A stretch of DNA of 48,989 nucleotides, taken from IMG/VR virus record IMGVR_UViG_3300045930_000147, positions 1-48,989 of that record. One strand, written 5' to 3'. Shown one piece after another: positions 7,026 to 13,811 of this stretch (the first letter of the stretch is position 1; the number at the start of each line of letters is the position of its first letter). Under the pieces are notes generated by a model. That model did not search any database and had not been told where the DNA came from. It was given only the letters and a program-made list of their open reading frames with translations. The DNA comes from a virus. Made by a program: the position numbers and the translations under genes.

Positions 7026-7349
7026 TTAAACACGGCGATAGATCCGCACGACTGACGCATGCCGTGACTTGGTCCGCGCCATCCGGTAGCGACCGGTGAA
7101 TTTGAGAACGCCCTCGCGTTCCGCCTTTTTGGTGAGGGGACCCCATATATTGGTCGAATGCGGGTACGGGCACCCGGCCTGCAGGATGATGACCCGAATG
7201 TCCTCGCAGGCGACGTCGATCCCCCAAGGGGTTAATTTCCTGAGGTACGCATAGGCGAGATCGAACCACTCGCCGGAATTGGCGGTCACTTTCTCCATGC
7301 CGGCGTCCCGCAATGCCATGCCGGCAAACAGGTCAAATTGGCTCGACAT
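7026..7349 (-). CDS. Hypothetical protein with winged-helix-like pattern
   Basis: 107 residues. After a short N-terminal helix the main body (WFDLAYAYLRKLT... WGPLTKKAEREGVLKFTGRY) reads like a small helical domain with a basic beta wing ending KSRHASVVRIYRRV. This pattern occurs in small phage proteins near control regions. It is the first gene of the left block after the divergent region at 7350-7473, with a GGTGGAG ribosome site. DNA binding is possible but unproven. Confidence 0.65.
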   Translation of the reverse strand: MSSQFDLFAGMALRDAGMEKVTANSGEWFDLAYAYLRKLTPWGIDVACEDIRVIILQAGCPYPHSTNIWGPLTKKAEREGVLKFTGRYRMARTKSRHASVVRIYRRV

Positions 7350-7407
7350 TGCTCCACCTTTCCCCAGCTTTCCCGTCGTTGCTGGCGCGAATCAGCGCAA
7401 GGCTAAC

Positions 7408-7438
7408 CTTGACGACTGTCAAGCCGGACGTCTAGCAT
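7408..7438 (+). promoter_or_regulatory. Rightward promoter with CTTGAC-N4-GTCAAG palindrome
   Basis: The inverted repeat CTTGAC-gact-GTCAAG lies at 7408-7423. TTGACG (7409-7414) can serve as -35, with TAGCAT (7433-7438) as -10 at 18-base spacing. It lies in the divergent gap before the gene at 7474. The same palindrome type with the same N4 spacing recurs at 19473-19488. Confidence 0.5.
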
Positions 7439-7473
7439 GCCGAATCGCTTATCAACAGCTACGGAGAGAGCCA

Positions 7474-8082
7474 ATGAAGCGCAAATCGGTGTTTGCAAAG
7501 ACCCGGCATAAATTCCTCCTCAAATACGAGGATGGCGAGGGCCGTGAGCACAAGATCGTGGCCTGGGCCAGAGTGCGGCCGGCCAAGCGGGCGGTTGACC
7601 TTGTGCTCGAGGACAAGCACGTCAGAAAGTCGATCAAGCTTGGTGGCGTTGGTTCCACCTCATCGTGTGCGGTCGCGGTGTGCGGCTCCAATCACAAGGA
7701 CGCCTTCCCGCACAAGGTCACAGGTTTGATTGACATAAGCCCGACGCGGGCCTGGGTCGCATCCAAGCTTGACCGCTTCGGCCTGCCGGCCGAGTGCGTT
7801 CAGTATGACCATCATCATGGCGACATTGTCTATTTGAACGACACCCATGGCGGCCAGGAAAAGTTGCTCGCCCAAATCGAGCGCGACGGTCCGATGACCA
7901 TTTCGCTTTTGCCCAAGCGGGTGCGGTCCAAGGCTGGCCGCTCCGGCAAGGGGCGGGTGAAGCGCGGCACCCGCGATGCCGACGTGCTTCTCGGTAAGCG
8001 CGGTGGCAAAAGGCGTTATGCGTTTGCGCAATTGTCGAGTGAGCAGGCCAAGATTGCCGCGGCCGCGAACGGCGTCACCTGA
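7474..8082 (+). CDS. Basic hypothetical protein, lone rightward gene
   Basis: The ATG at 7474 follows GGAGAG, giving 202 residues. The first ~75 residues are Lys/Arg-rich strands and helices. The middle has HHHGDIVYLNDTHGG, a His/Asp-rich stretch that could bind metal. Residues ~150-185 are very basic (RVRSKAGRSGKGRVKRG), suggesting nucleic-acid binding. It is the only rightward gene in the left 12 kb and has its own promoter-like sequence. Antisense frames at this locus lack ribosome sites. No family recognised. Confidence 0.7.
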   Translation: MKRKSVFAKTRHKFLLKYEDGEGREHKIVAWARVRPAKRAVDLVLEDKHVRKSIKLGGVGSTSSCAVAVCGSNHKDAFPHKVTGLIDISPTRAWVASKLDRFGLPAECVQYDHHHGDIVYLNDTHGGQEKLLAQIERDGPMTISLLPKRVRSKAGRSGKGRVKRGTRDADVLLGKRGGKRRYAFAQLSSEQAKIAAAANGVT

Positions 8083-8087
8083 GAGCG

Positions 8088-8123
8088 AAAAGGCCGCCGG
8101 CGTTGCCTCACTTGCCGGCGGCC
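8088..8123 (-). terminator. Terminator-like hairpin ending the 12155-8131 leftward operon
   Basis: A ten-base-pair GC stem (GGCCGCCGGC / GCCGGCGGCC, 12-base loop) followed on the minus strand by TTTT. It lies between the convergent ends at 8082 and 8131. On the plus strand it lacks a T run. Confidence 0.65.
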
Positions 8124-8130
8124 CTCCCCA

Positions 8131-8427
8131 CTAGCGCAGAAGCTTGGCGCGGTGCACTCGGTACACCGCATTCCTTATCATTTGGACGCGATCGTCTTTC
8201 GACACATCGCGCTCCTCGGCGGGCGTCAATTTCCGCAATTGCAAATTCTCATCGAAGGCCAGCACGTTTCCGCAAGCGATGCAGACGGTGAAGTCGCCGG
8301 GTGAAGGGGTAGGGACACCCTCGGTTTTATCGGCAACAACACCGGCTGCACCGGTGCATTGTAATCCGCATGATGGGCATTGCGAGCCCGGTTTGACCTT
8401 GACTGATTCCGTAATGTGCATGCTCAT
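8131..8427 (-). CDS. Zinc-ribbon-type hypothetical protein
   Basis: The ATG at 8427 overlaps the upstream stop (ATGA), giving 98 residues. CPSC (residues ~17-20) and CIAC (~49-52) form a two-knuckle zinc ribbon around a PTPSPGDFTV loop. The C-terminal half is a charged helix (TPAEERDVSKDDRVQMIRNA). Last gene of its operon, just before the hairpin at 8088-8123. Binding partner unknown. Confidence 0.7.
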   Translation of the reverse strand: MSMHITESVKVKPGSQCPSCGLQCTGAAGVVADKTEGVPTPSPGDFTVCIACGNVLAFDENLQLRKLTPAEERDVSKDDRVQMIRNAVYRVHRAKLLR

Positions 8428-8624
8428 AGCGGCAACCGCGGTTCGTCCTGTTCGGCCAATTTTCGATAGTCTTCGACGATTGCCGCCATCACCGCGATTT
8501 GGCGATCGGCCACTTCCTGGCTTAACTGATTTTCCGCGACCCAGCGCGGATAGACCTTGCGGCGCATTCGGAGCTCGCGCTCGGCGCATTTAAGTTTCGT
8601 CCGTGCATCGATCGGCGTCGTCAT
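8424..8624 (-). CDS. Small helical hypothetical protein
   Basis: 66 residues, mostly helix: an Arg/Lys-rich first helix (LKCAERELRMRRKVYPRWVA) then QEVADRQIAVMAAIVEDYRKL. This resembles small phage proteins with a two-helix fold that have no assigned function. ATGA overlaps with both neighbours make it a firm member of the translational chain. Confidence 0.7.
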   Translation of the reverse strand: MTTPIDARTKLKCAERELRMRRKVYPRWVAENQLSQEVADRQIAVMAAIVEDYRKLAEQDEPRLPL

Positions 8625-9271
8625 GTCGGCGTCGGCGGCAGCAGCGGATTGGCAACCGGGTAGAACACCATTTCGCGCACAAAGCCCCTCGGATCGACGC
8701 GATAGACGTTATCGCCGGTTGCGATGTAGAGCGCGTCCTCGCCTTCGAATTTTCCGAAAGCCATGGCGGTAACGACATTGCCGCGGGTAAAGGAGGCGAA
8801 GGTCACGCCTAAAACCGGCGCTTCCACCGAGACCGTCAAGAGGGCTTGGTGTGCGATCTCCTGGTCGCCGCTGTCAAAAACGACCGGGATCCGCATGAAA
8901 TTCGGCACAAAGCTTGTATCGAGGATGGCGTCATCGGTGAGGGCGAACACCTTGAATTGCGCCGGCGTTGCATCTGACTGCAGCTTTATCTTGGCGTTTT
9001 TGCGCAGCACCGATTGCAGCACCGCGGTCGCGTCGTTGCCGGCTTGCGTGGTGCAACTGAGATACAAAAACGTCGACTCGTTTTGCTTGGTGTGATTGGC
9101 GCGGACCGTGCCGGTGAGCGGCGGCGGCGTTTGCGCCTGGGCGTTGAAATCCCAAGGCCCCTGACTGAGGAAAATATGCTGTGACGGGATGCCCGGTCCG
9201 CCGCCCGGCACTGGCGTAAGCACGTCCGGGTTTTTGATAGCGACGTCGGCTGGGCTATCCGGCACTGCCAT
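8621..9271 (-). CDS. Hypothetical beta-rich protein
   Basis: The ATG at 9271 has a GAGAGG site, giving 216 residues; the in-frame ATG at 9310 is weaker. After a Pro/Gly-rich lead, the protein is mainly strand-like (TFLYLSCTTQ, IPVVFDSGDQEI, LTVSVEAPVLGVTFASF), and a C-terminal piece (ALYIATGDNVYRVDPRGFV) looks like a single propeller-type blade. It may be a surface or structural protein, but it sits in the accessory operon rather than the virion block. No family recognised. Confidence 0.65.
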   Translation of the reverse strand: MAVPDSPADVAIKNPDVLTPVPGGGPGIPSQHIFLSQGPWDFNAQAQTPPPLTGTVRANHTKQNESTFLYLSCTTQAGNDATAVLQSVLRKNAKIKLQSDATPAQFKVFALTDDAILDTSFVPNFMRIPVVFDSGDQEIAHQALLTVSVEAPVLGVTFASFTRGNVVTAMAFGKFEGEDALYIATGDNVYRVDPRGFVREMVFYPVANPLLPPTPT

Positions 9272-9294
9272 GATTTTGACCTCTCGCGTGGGGA

Positions 9295-9371
9295 CCGCCG
9301 CCCGGATCAATGTGTTTGCGATGGATCGTCCGGGCGGCGGCTTTTTCCGGGAGATTGGGACCCCGGAAAAA
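9295..9371 (+). terminator. Two adjacent hairpins, first with a rightward T run
   Basis: Hairpin 1: CCGCCGCCCGGA (9295-9306) pairs with TCCGGGCGGCGG (9329-9340), followed by CTTTTT, a good rightward terminator. Hairpin 2 (9342-9351 with 9362-9371) reuses the T run in a TTTTTCCGGG / CCCGGAAAAA stem. No rightward gene ends here, so it may stop antisense transcription coming from the 7474 gene. Confidence 0.5.
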
Positions 9372-9375
9372 TTCG

Positions 9376-9660
9376 CTATTTTTTCGCCTTTGCCGGCGCT
9401 GCGGCCGGCTCATCGAGCGGCGGGGTGGATTGCAGCGGTTCGGTCGGATCGCCGCCGGTAAGGCCGATTTGGTCGGTTCCCGGTCCTTCCGGGGCTGGCT
9501 GTTTGATGATGCCTTCCTCGGTTTCGTTCGGTCCGGTCGGGGATCCTGGCGCTCCCATTTGCGCGCTTGGATTGGCCCCTTTTTGTCCTGCCCCTGCCGG
9601 GCCGCCGGATGGCCTGGTATCGCGGGAAGCCTGCGGTCGGTCCTGTGTCTGTTCAGCCAT
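9376..9660 (-). CDS. Disordered Pro/Gly-rich hypothetical protein
   Basis: The ATG at 9660 has an excellent AGGAGG site, giving 94 residues. Composition is dominated by Pro, Gly, Ala, Gln and Thr with no predicted core (for example SGGPAGAGQKGANPSAQMGAP), ending in AAAPAKAKK. Probably intrinsically disordered. The two hairpins at 9295-9371 follow it directly. Function unknown. Confidence 0.65.
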   Translation of the reverse strand: MAEQTQDRPQASRDTRPSGGPAGAGQKGANPSAQMGAPGSPTGPNETEEGIIKQPAPEGPGTDQIGLTGGDPTEPLQSTPPLDEPAAAPAKAKK

Positions 9661-9707
9661 GGATTTCCTCCTCTGAGGAGTTTGGTGTTGCAACGCTCAA
9701 GTCTTTA

Positions 9708-10169
9708 TCACGTCTTTTCGAGGAGCGCTTCCTTCGGCGCCGGCAGCATATTTTGCTCAAGCATTCTTTCGACCAGGGGCTTTCCGTCGGCCATGAGCAT
9801 GTAGGGCATGAAGACGGCTTCGAATGACAGGACGCCGGTTTCGACTGCCGTCACCTGACCTTTGACCCAATCGCGCAGGATGGAATTGACCGCGATTTGC
9901 CCTTGGCGGAGCGCGTCCTGTTCGTAGGCGTGGCGGGTCCTTCGCCGGTGCGAATTGTATGGCTTGGCCTTCATGTGCATGGCGGCCCAGCCTTTGGCGG
10001 AGGCGCGCAACTGGATGGCACGGCCGCGGTGGGTGAAGGCGAGGATGATTTCGTGCGCTTCGTAATCGTCCATGAATCCGATTGATTCGCAGCCGAAGCG
10101 GCGCAGGATTTTGGTGATTTCGCTCCGCGCATTCTCGCCGCTCGTTGCCGTTTCGTAGGGCGTGGTCAT
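9708..10169 (-). CDS. Conserved-type phage hypothetical protein
   Basis: The start at 10169 overlaps the upstream stop (ATGA), giving 153 residues. Core pieces such as LRRFGCESIGFMDDYEAHEI, RAIQLRASAKGWAAMHMK and GQIAVNSILRDWVKGQVTAV are ones I associate with proteins frequent in Rhodobacterales and Rhizobiales phages and prophages (recollection, not searched). It reads as a globular alpha/beta protein, first a strand pair and helix, then two long helices. No catalytic motif is evident. Confidence 0.75.
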   Translation of the reverse strand: MTTPYETATSGENARSEITKILRRFGCESIGFMDDYEAHEIILAFTHRGRAIQLRASAKGWAAMHMKAKPYNSHRRRTRHAYEQDALRQGQIAVNSILRDWVKGQVTAVETGVLSFEAVFMPYMLMADGKPLVERMLEQNMLPAPKEALLEKT

Positions 10170-10366
10170 TTCTTTTTCCGCTTCCCACGTTTGACTTCCT
10201 CGACCACACCTTTGAGGCATTTGACTTCCGAGAGCGTATAGACGCCGACGCCGGCGATCTCGCCAACTTCAACGGTTGCATCCTTGTATTCGGTTGCGGA
10301 AAACCAATCCGGGCCGTTGGCTTCGGTCTCGCGTTTGACAAAGAGGACTTTCGGGAAGTTGCTCAT
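10166..10366 (-). CDS. Small hypothetical protein with basic tail
   Basis: 66 residues: alternating strands (VLFVKRETEANGPDWFSATE... ATVEVGEIAGVGVYTLSEV), then a basic end VKRGKRKKK that could contact nucleic acid. ATGA overlaps on both sides. No family recognised. Confidence 0.7.
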   Translation of the reverse strand: MSNFPKVLFVKRETEANGPDWFSATEYKDATVEVGEIAGVGVYTLSEVKCLKGVVEEVKRGKRKKK

Positions 10367-10581
10367 CTAAAACCCTCGACAAAGCGCCGAGCTCCGGGCA
10401 GGTCGCGTTGCATGATGTAGAGCATGCCGACCTGCGCAAAGCCGGCTTCGCTCAAGCCCCTGGTTTCCGGGTGTTTGGAAAGGTCGGACAGCATTGAGGT
10501 GACGCCGTTCGCGATCTCGCCCTTGTCGAGATATTCACGCGCCCGGACCTTGCACCATTCCAGGTGCTCCTCGCGACTCAT
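10363..10581 (-). CDS. Small helical hypothetical protein
   Basis: 72 residues beginning MSREEHLEWCKVRAREYLDK. Three predicted helices: a charged N-terminal one, a middle amphipathic one (GVTSMLSDLSKHPET) and a C-terminal one. Short phage proteins with this start are common in operons of this kind, with no function known to me. ATGA overlaps on both sides. Confidence 0.7.
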   Translation of the reverse strand: MSREEHLEWCKVRAREYLDKGEIANGVTSMLSDLSKHPETRGLSEAGFAQVGMLYIMQRDLPGARRFVEGFR

Positions 10582-10871
10582 GCGTGGCCCTCCATTTCGG
10601 GCTGGCCTTCGAAGCGTTTGATTTGCTCTTTCATGAAGGCGACGACGTCGCGCCGATCGGCACCGTTGGAAATGTAATTGCAGCGGCCGCCTTGCGCGCC
10701 GAACGGGAACACCAGCAGCACAAAGCCGGTGAGCCGATCCTTGCCGCGGCGATCGCCGTTGAAGACGGCATCGAGCGCTTGTGCCAGGGCGTTCATTTTT
10801 TCGCGGTATTCGTCAGAAATTTCCGCGTCCCCCAGCTTTTTGTCATCCGGCAATTTTTCGAATTCGCTCAT
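10578..10871 (-). CDS. Small hypothetical alpha/beta protein
   Basis: 97 residues: an acidic N-terminus (EFEKLPDDKKLGDAEISDEY), a helix, then FVLLVFPFGAQGGRCNYISNG and a C-terminal helix. The strand-turn with GxxGGRCNYISN resembles short phage proteins of unknown role. ATGA overlaps with neighbours. Confidence 0.7.
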   Translation of the reverse strand: MSEFEKLPDDKKLGDAEISDEYREKMNALAQALDAVFNGDRRGKDRLTGFVLLVFPFGAQGGRCNYISNGADRRDVVAFMKEQIKRFEGQPEMEGHA

Positions 10872-11113
10872 TCCGCAAGCCTTTGTCTGCCATCGATGAT
10901 GACGTTTTTGACGCCGGCCTGTTTGAGCAGCACCACGGCCAGCGACTCACAATCGCTGGCAGGCAGCGCCAGCCAAGTGACCGCCGTACCAAAATCAATA
11001 AACACCTGATCGCCCCGTCGTGAGACGGCGACCGCGAGCCCGCCTTTATCGTCGGGACGCAGCTTGCCTTGCGGGAATTGCCCGCTCGGTCCGGGCCTGT
11101 TCATATCGGCCAT
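10868..11113 (-). CDS. Small hypothetical protein
   Basis: 81 residues. A Gly/Pro-rich lead is followed by a strand-rich core (GGLAVAVSRRGDQVFIDFGTAVTWLALP) and a helix-strand end (LAVVLLKQAGVKNVIIDG). Member of the ATGA-overlap chain. No family recognised. Confidence 0.65.
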   Translation of the reverse strand: MADMNRPGPSGQFPQGKLRPDDKGGLAVAVSRRGDQVFIDFGTAVTWLALPASDCESLAVVLLKQAGVKNVIIDGRQRLAE

Positions 11114-11322
11114 CGTCGCTCGACCTGTCTTTTCAGATCATTGTTTAATTTCTCGACGCCTGTCATGGCGTCATCGCGGTCACGCGCAACCATGATGATG
11201 GCGGCGCCGAGAATGGCGGTTGTCACCAAAACCACTTCCCTGGTTGTCGCGTTCATGTCCTCGGCCGCCTGTTTCCAGGCTTTCGACAATTGCATTTCGC
11301 GATTGCTCAATGGCTCGCTCAT
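11101..11322 (-). CDS. Small single-pass membrane protein
   Basis: 73 residues with one hydrophobic segment at about residues 30-47 (EVVLVTTAILGAAIIMVARD), flanked by an acidic/polar N-terminal helix and a basic C-terminal helix. The start overlaps the stop of the next-upstream gene, and its end overlaps the following gene by 13 bases. Probably an inner-membrane protein; it could be a regulator or lysis accessory, but it is far from the lysis cluster. Confidence 0.65.
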   Translation of the reverse strand: MSEPLSNREMQLSKAWKQAAEDMNATTREVVLVTTAILGAAIIMVARDRDDAMTGVEKLNNDLKRQVERRWPI

Positions 11323-11552
11323 TCAACCTTCTCATAGGTTGCCAGGAAGATCGCATTGTCGATGGCGTAGATCTCGCCGGCCGCGCCCTTGGCGATCCAA
11401 TCGCCGCGCTTGCCGGTCATGACGCCTTCCATGGTGGCGATCAAAAAATGGTTGATGCGCTCCGTCACCTGTTCCCCTGCCCAGGCCGGCGCATCGCCGC
11501 GCTTGAACCACTGCACCGCCTCGATCGTCGTTTTCTTGCGGTACGTGCTCAC
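11319..11552 (-). CDS. PGDYG-like small phage protein
   Basis: 77 residues: STYRKKTTIEAVQWFK start, a TMEGVMTGKRGDWIAKGAAGEIY core and an AIFLATYEKVE end. This is the familiar pattern of small phage proteins with a 'GDWIIKG..GE.YP' core. The fold is a small beta-rich domain; biological role not established. ATGA overlaps both sides. Confidence 0.75.
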   Translation of the reverse strand: MSTYRKKTTIEAVQWFKRGDAPAWAGEQVTERINHFLIATMEGVMTGKRGDWIAKGAAGEIYAIDNAIFLATYEKVE

Positions 11553-11836
11553 AGCTTGACCCCGGCTTGGCGGAAGATCGCAACAATGTGCCGGACGATT
11601 TCCTCGCCCAGCACCATTTCATATTCGGCGCTGTTCTCGCGCTGGGTCGCAAAGCCAATCAGGTGCACGTGCGCTTTGTCACCCTCATGCCCGCAATCCT
11701 CGACCACGGTGCGCTCGGCCGACGGGATCCTGCGGCCGTAATAGTCCCGCGTCCGCCGGAGCTCGAAAACATTATTGCCATCGGCCATGCAAAACGTCTC
11801 TTGATACAGACCTTTGAGAAAATCCCGCATACTCAC
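11549..11836 (-). CDS. Hypothetical protein (GTG start)
   Basis: 95 residues from a GTG at 11836 that overlaps the stop of the 33-residue membrane peptide (GTGA); an ATG six bases on is an alternative. It has a charged core with VFELRRTRDYYGRRIPSAER and DCGHEGDKAHVHLIGFATQ; the Cys/His pairs could bind metal. No family recognised. Confidence 0.65.
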   Translation of the reverse strand: MSMRDFLKGLYQETFCMADGNNVFELRRTRDYYGRRIPSAERTVVEDCGHEGDKAHVHLIGFATQRENSAEYEMVLGEEIVRHIVAIFRQAGVKL

Positions 11837-11934
11837 CAGAACAGCACCAGCAGAACGACCGCCGCAAACAAGACGCTGCCGACAAGAAGCCAGTTCGCCA
11901 GCAGCCAGCTTTTGAGAAAATCAAAGTGCTGCAT
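11833..11934 (-). CDS. 33-residue membrane peptide
   Basis: A very short ORF, ATG at 11934: MQHFDFLKSWLLANWLLVGS, then a Val/Leu-rich stretch ending in FW. Almost the whole peptide is hydrophobic, one transmembrane helix. Support comes from the junctions: its ATG shares a base with the upstream stop (TGATG), and its stop overlaps the downstream GTG (GTGA). Being locked between two genes by overlaps argues that it is translated. Confidence 0.65.
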   Translation of the reverse strand: MQHFDFLKSWLLANWLLVGSVLFAAVVLLVLFW

Positions 11935-12155
11935 CACGTCCGCGGGGCGCCATCCGCCTGCCGGCTGATCGCCACGTTCACCCACATGGCAACCTCGCGA
12001 AGTTTGCGCAAAATAAACGTCTTGTCCGGACCGTCCGGCACCAGAACGTCAATCGCATCGGCATAGGCCTTGGCCGCCTGCCGCATGGTCGCCATGTCGT
12101 CAGCCTGCGCATCGGAAGGCTTGAGATAGCCAAACGTCTCTGGATGCAAAGTCAT
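11934..12155 (-). CDS. acb2: Acb2-like anti-CBASS cyclic-nucleotide sponge (hook-domain family)
   Basis: 73 residues. The C-terminal two-thirds matches the Acb2/Tad1 hook-domain pattern: a helix (MRQAAKAYADAIDVL), the turn VPDGPDKTF, then LRKLREVAMWVNVAISRQ, in which the LxKLxEvxMWxNxAIxR spacing is characteristic. Family knowledge: Acb2 proteins form hexamers that sequester the cyclic di- and trinucleotides made by CBASS, so the effector is not activated. First gene of its leftward operon, with a GGGAG site. The assignment rests on motif recall, not a search. Confidence 0.7.
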   Translation of the reverse strand: MTLHPETFGYLKPSDAQADDMATMRQAAKAYADAIDVLVPDGPDKTFILRKLREVAMWVNVAISRQADGAPRT

Positions 12156-12414
12156 CGCAAAACTCCCAATAGGGTGGAGGGGGCCGGATTGGATACCGGG
12201 GCAATTTTAGCGCCAGGACGCGCCAAGACGGGCTTCGCCCTGTTGATGCGCGATCGTCTGCCTTCCCAGGTCAGCACTCACCCCTCCAAAACCGGTGGCC
12301 GGCAACTCAGGCTTCTGGTCGTCAGACTTACGCCGTTAAGGTCCCATCACCCGTCAAGGCCGATGGCTCACCTGTTGCCGGCCAACACCAAACAAACCCC
12401 GACCCTCAAACAAT

Positions 12415-12432
12415 GTCAAGCGTAGGCTTGAT
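12415..12432. promoter_or_regulatory. Operator-like palindrome GTCAAG-N6-CTTGAT
   Basis: GTCAAG-cgtagg-CTTGAT has one mismatch in the second arm. The spacer CGNAGG is shared with the site at 26941-26958, and the leading TGTCAAGCG with both 23490 and 26941. Confidence 0.5.
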
Positions 12433-12676
12433 GCGCTGTGAATAGCTTTTATTTTTTACCGGCGTCCACTGCCAGCGAACCCACAAACGATGCTTGCGTA
12501 ACCAACTCGCACCCCTCACCAAAGACCCCCCGCGATCGTCCAACATGAAAAATATCGCACGACCACGACCCCAGCGCGGAACGATCGCATGATGAGACAA
12601 GCGCATGCTTGACAGCCTTGCATATAGGGCCTTGGGCAGGTGAGGGAGGCTGCCTACCCCGGCAACGAATTGAAAA

Positions 12677-12693
12677 CCCCCTCCCCACCCCCC
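12677..12693 (-). other. Possible G-quadruplex-forming run
   Basis: The minus strand reads GGGGGG-T-GGGG-A-GGGGG just beyond the terS stop, followed by TTTT. Such runs can fold into G-quadruplexes or act as pause sites. The folding is inference. Confidence 0.35.
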
Positions 12694-12713
12694 TCCACAA
12701 AAAGGGGACCCAA

Positions 12714-13433
12714 TCAAGCCTTGTCCTGCGCTTGGGCCGCGGCTGGGCTCACCGGCTTGGCCGGCGTGACGTCGATCGCCTGGGCCTCGATCAACCTGCG
12801 GGCATCGGGCAGGGATTGTGCGCTTACGATCGCCTGCCGCTGCAGGATGGTGGCGAGCGCTCTTGCCCGCTCATCGTCTGAGATCGTGTGGTGCACGGTC
12901 AAGGCGCCGCTTGTCACTGTTTCAACGCGGTCCGCGTACACCTTCGGCCGCAACTTGCTCGCCATCCACTGCCGGGTATTGACGCGCAACTTGGCCGCAT
13001 TCACCGCGGCCGGCTCGGCCTCGCCTTCCGCGTCGTCTGCAATTGCAATGCAATCATCGGCCAGAGCATCGGCGCCGGCTTCACGTGCCCGACTGTAGCA
13101 CTCCGCGAAAGTCGGATCATCCCGCAACCAATTAAACCAGGCCATCCGTGCTGGGCCTTGCGGGAATGCGCTGCAGAATGCGACCAGGGATTTACCTGCG
13201 GTCAACCATTCACAGAGGGCGGCTTGCCAATGGGCCTTTTCCTCCGGAGGCCATGCCCGCGGTTGTGTGACCATGGGCGGGGAGACTTTCGGCTTATGAC
13301 CGTTGCGGTATTCCGCGGCTTTGCGCTGGGGCTTGTTTTTGCGCTTTTTGCGCACGTATTCGCGGTCCGCCTTGCGTTTACGGGCTTTGCGTTCGAGGCC
13401 GGCGAGGAATGCCGGCGCCTGTAGTCGTTTCAT
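12714..13433 (-). CDS. terS: Terminase small subunit
   Basis: 239 residues. A very basic N-terminal third (KRKADREYVRKKRKNKPQRK) is followed by an HTH-like region (ALCEWLTAGKSLVAFCSAF... ARMAWFNWLRDDPTFAECY). Then comes the Sf6/P22-type terminase-small pattern: SRAREAGADALADDCIAIAD and LRVNTRQWMASKLRPKVYAD. The product should recognise the packaging site and load TerL. Unusually, terL (27854-29437) is 14 kb away on the other strand. The ribosome site is AAAGGG. Gene-free DNA flanks it on both sides, so it is probably transcribed as a single-gene unit. Confidence 0.85.
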   Translation of the reverse strand: MKRLQAPAFLAGLERKARKRKADREYVRKKRKNKPQRKAAEYRNGHKPKVSPPMVTQPRAWPPEEKAHWQAALCEWLTAGKSLVAFCSAFPQGPARMAWFNWLRDDPTFAECYSRAREAGADALADDCIAIADDAEGEAEPAAVNAAKLRVNTRQWMASKLRPKVYADRVETVTSGALTVHHTISDDERARALATILQRQAIVSAQSLPDARRLIEAQAIDVTPAKPVSPAAAQAQDKA

Positions 13434-13600
13434 GAGGCACCCTTTGCGAATGCTGCGCTGATTCGTTTGCGCCCTGGGGAAAACTATTCGCTTTCCCGAG
13501 GCGCATCAAAGCATTGCACCCCGATCGCTGGGCATTGACCTATATGTAGTAGGTCCGCGGCCGGACACATACAAGCCGAGCTCCTAAGCCAATGGTTTCA

Positions 13601-13630
13601 TTGACACTAAAATAATTTGCGCAAAATACT
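13601..13630 (+). promoter_or_regulatory. Rightward promoter candidate 1
   Basis: TTGACA (13601-13606), an 18-base A/T-rich spacer and AATACT (13625-13630). A perfect -35 and a fair -10, in a short AT-rich island within GC-rich sequence, facing the 13886 operon. Confidence 0.55.
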
Positions 13631-13639
13631 GGCGCTAGG

Positions 13640-13669
13640 CTTGACAGGCTTCGCACCCCCCCTTACGTT
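13640..13669 (+). promoter_or_regulatory. Rightward promoter candidate 2
   Basis: CTTGACA (13640-13646), a 17-base spacer and TACGTT (13664-13669), 40 bases after candidate 1. CTTGAC matches the Rhizobiales sigma-70 -35 consensus. It carries a CTTGAC half-site like the palindromic sites elsewhere. Confidence 0.5.
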
Positions 13670-13811
13670 CGGCTTGCTTTTCGGCCCCATCGCTACGGCA
13701 ACCGCCGGCGCCAATGGCTCAAGCGGGGACTTCCGACGGCACACTTTAGCGGCAAGTGCCACGCTATGGCGCACCGCTACCGGGTAGCCGCACTAATCAC
13801 ATGGTCAAGAA

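Larger units (their letters stand above)
12156..12713. other. Gene-free stretch of 558 bases next to TerS
   Basis: I see no convincing gene. The in-frame stretches on either strand have poor starts and low-complexity products. It contains a palindrome at 12415-12432, a possible rightward promoter (CTTGAT 12427-12432, 17 bases, TATTTT), a lone CTTGAC at 12608, and a C-rich run at 12677-12693 that is G-rich on the minus strand. Being adjacent to terS, it is a candidate for the packaging site or origin; inference only. Confidence 0.5.

Noticed and set aside
7660-8031. Leftward 123-residue ORF opposite the 7474 gene
   Set aside because: No ribosome site, and the rightward frame has a good start and a sensible composition.
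12406-12717. 103-residue leftward ORF downstream of terS
   Set aside because: Starts inside the terS end, Gly/Trp/Arg low complexity through the G-run, no ribosome site; treated as non-coding.
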